DNA of 64,000 bases, from the NCBI RefSeq assembly GCF_901000735.1, contig NC_081548.1, positions 13,526,354-13,590,353 of the forward strand, in the 5' to 3' direction. The DNA is from Corylus avellana (Eukaryota; Streptophyta; Magnoliopsida; Fagales; Betulaceae). Positions 63,363 to 64,000 of this stretch are shown here, piece by piece (position 1 is the stretch's first letter; the number at the start of each line of letters is the position of its first letter). The translations under genes and the position numbers were made by a program. The notes below the pieces were generated by a model, which had not been told where the DNA came from, searched no databases, and saw only the letters and a program-made list of their open reading frames with translations.

Positions 63363-63756
63363 TGATTGTTTCAAATTTTGTTTAGAATTATTTTCCTTTA
63401 GTTTGGTTATTTTAATTTTTAATTTTAATTTTGTTTTATCAAAAATCAAAAGAATTTTGTTTTGTTTCTTTTTACTCCCTTGTGTCTATTCTGTTTCAGC
63501 TCTGCGGTGCCTACATTTTGTTACTGCGATCGAGCGGAGGCCGAGTGCGATCTGGTAAAACTACCTAGATCTTTTAGCTTTGGTGGTATCTTTCTTAATA
63601 GCACCGCACTTACCTCCTCCGTTCATGCTCCTAAAACTTCCTTTTATGAATGCAACAGTCCTTTAAAAATTTAGCATATGAGAAAATTTGTTTAATTACA
63701 TCCAATAAAGGAATATTAATCTCTACTTTTCTCAAAGTCTCAAAAATGTCAAGAAG
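63363..63756 (+). other. Leader of the rightmost element
   Basis: T-rich untranslated leader after the primer site. Near 63520-63545 it contains GCGATCGAGCGGAGG, another member of the GATCGAGCG motif set. Confidence 0.4.
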
Positions 63757-63930
63757 CTATTTTTCTTTCTTTGGCTTTACTAACCTTTGAGGGAAGGGTG
63801 GTGCATTAACCTGCTCCATTTTACTTATCTTGGATGTTGAGGCTTCATCTGAAGATGCTTGTCCTGGCTCATTAACTCCTATGATCTTACCATTTCTGAG
63901 GGTTGTGACTGCTTTCAGCTGCTAGTGACT
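63757..63930 (-). pseudogene. Minus-strand retrotransposon gag-pol linker fragment
   Basis: Minus-strand frame AVTTLRNGKIIG ... NAPPFPQRLVKPKKEK then a stop. TLRxGKxI and PPFPxRL are conserved motifs at the gag/protease boundary of Athila/Tat Ty3 elements. Its orientation is opposite to the LTR just upstream, so a different element or an inversion begins about here and continues past the window. Confidence 0.6.
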
Positions 63931-64000
63931 CCCTGGATTGAGTATTGTTTGGGATGACAATTCACCCTATTTTCTTTCACTCTACTCTTTAGCCATTTGT
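63931..64000. other. Window end inside retrotransposon sequence
   Basis: Continuation of the preceding minus-strand fragment. Too short to classify. Confidence 0.3.

Overview
This 64 kb window is nuclear DNA from a flowering plant, most likely a woody rosid; a Fagales-type tree is only an impression. It has two intact host genes, both with introns, a conserved plant nuclear poly(A) polymerase and a plant LRR-XI receptor kinase, set in long AT-rich tracts full of plant transposons. A run of exactly 100 N (5612-5711) marks an assembly gap.

Host genes lie between 45 and 56 kb and are convergent. The plus strand carries a two-exon LRR receptor-like kinase (45330-48483, 1021 aa). The minus strand carries an eleven-exon canonical nuclear poly(A) polymerase (55629 to 50122, 779 aa as reconstructed), with a possible alternative 3' exon at 49543-49614.

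Region 1-15.6 kb: a PIF/Harbinger nuclease fragment, then an old degenerate AC-rich repeat of about 200 bp period. The repeat has been split by (a) a 5.3 kb palindromic and tandem hAT-type array inside one 8-bp target duplication, (b) a 417 bp Mutator-type MITE and (c) CACTA elements carrying an apparent captured coding fragment. Part of this was then duplicated in tandem (9762-13148 and 13149-15625), so the window holds both the filled and the empty site of the MITE.

Region 14.6-36.5 kb is one degraded MuDR-like (MULE) transposon broken by nested retrotransposons. Its transposase reading frame starts near 15950, is cut by a solo LTR (15989-18218), resumes to 19923, is cut by a minus-strand Tekay/Del-like Ty3 element (LTR 19924-22002, pol fragments to about 29850) that itself holds a complete pol-less Athila/Tat-like element (23551-28926), then by a plus-strand element ending in an LTR (31619-32957). 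It resumes with the transposase C-terminus (32958-33730) and is cut again by a solo LTR with a perfect TAAGG duplication (33731-35056).

Region 36.5-45 kb contains short terminal-inverted-repeat elements, one with a perfect 9-bp target duplication, and a 307 bp solo LTR with a perfect TATAC duplication. Region 56-64 kb repeats the Athila-like theme: a hAT-like element, a minus-strand gag-only element, a 5' LTR with its primer binding site, and a minus-strand gag remnant.

The most unusual signals are the hAT array, the nested MULE, the clusters of GATCGAGCGCAC or CGTACG motifs upstream of LTR TATA boxes, four phased AGTA(G/T)ACACCCATG motifs in one LTR family, and a conserved order of polypurine tract, hairpin, polypurine tract shared by retroelements with different LTRs.
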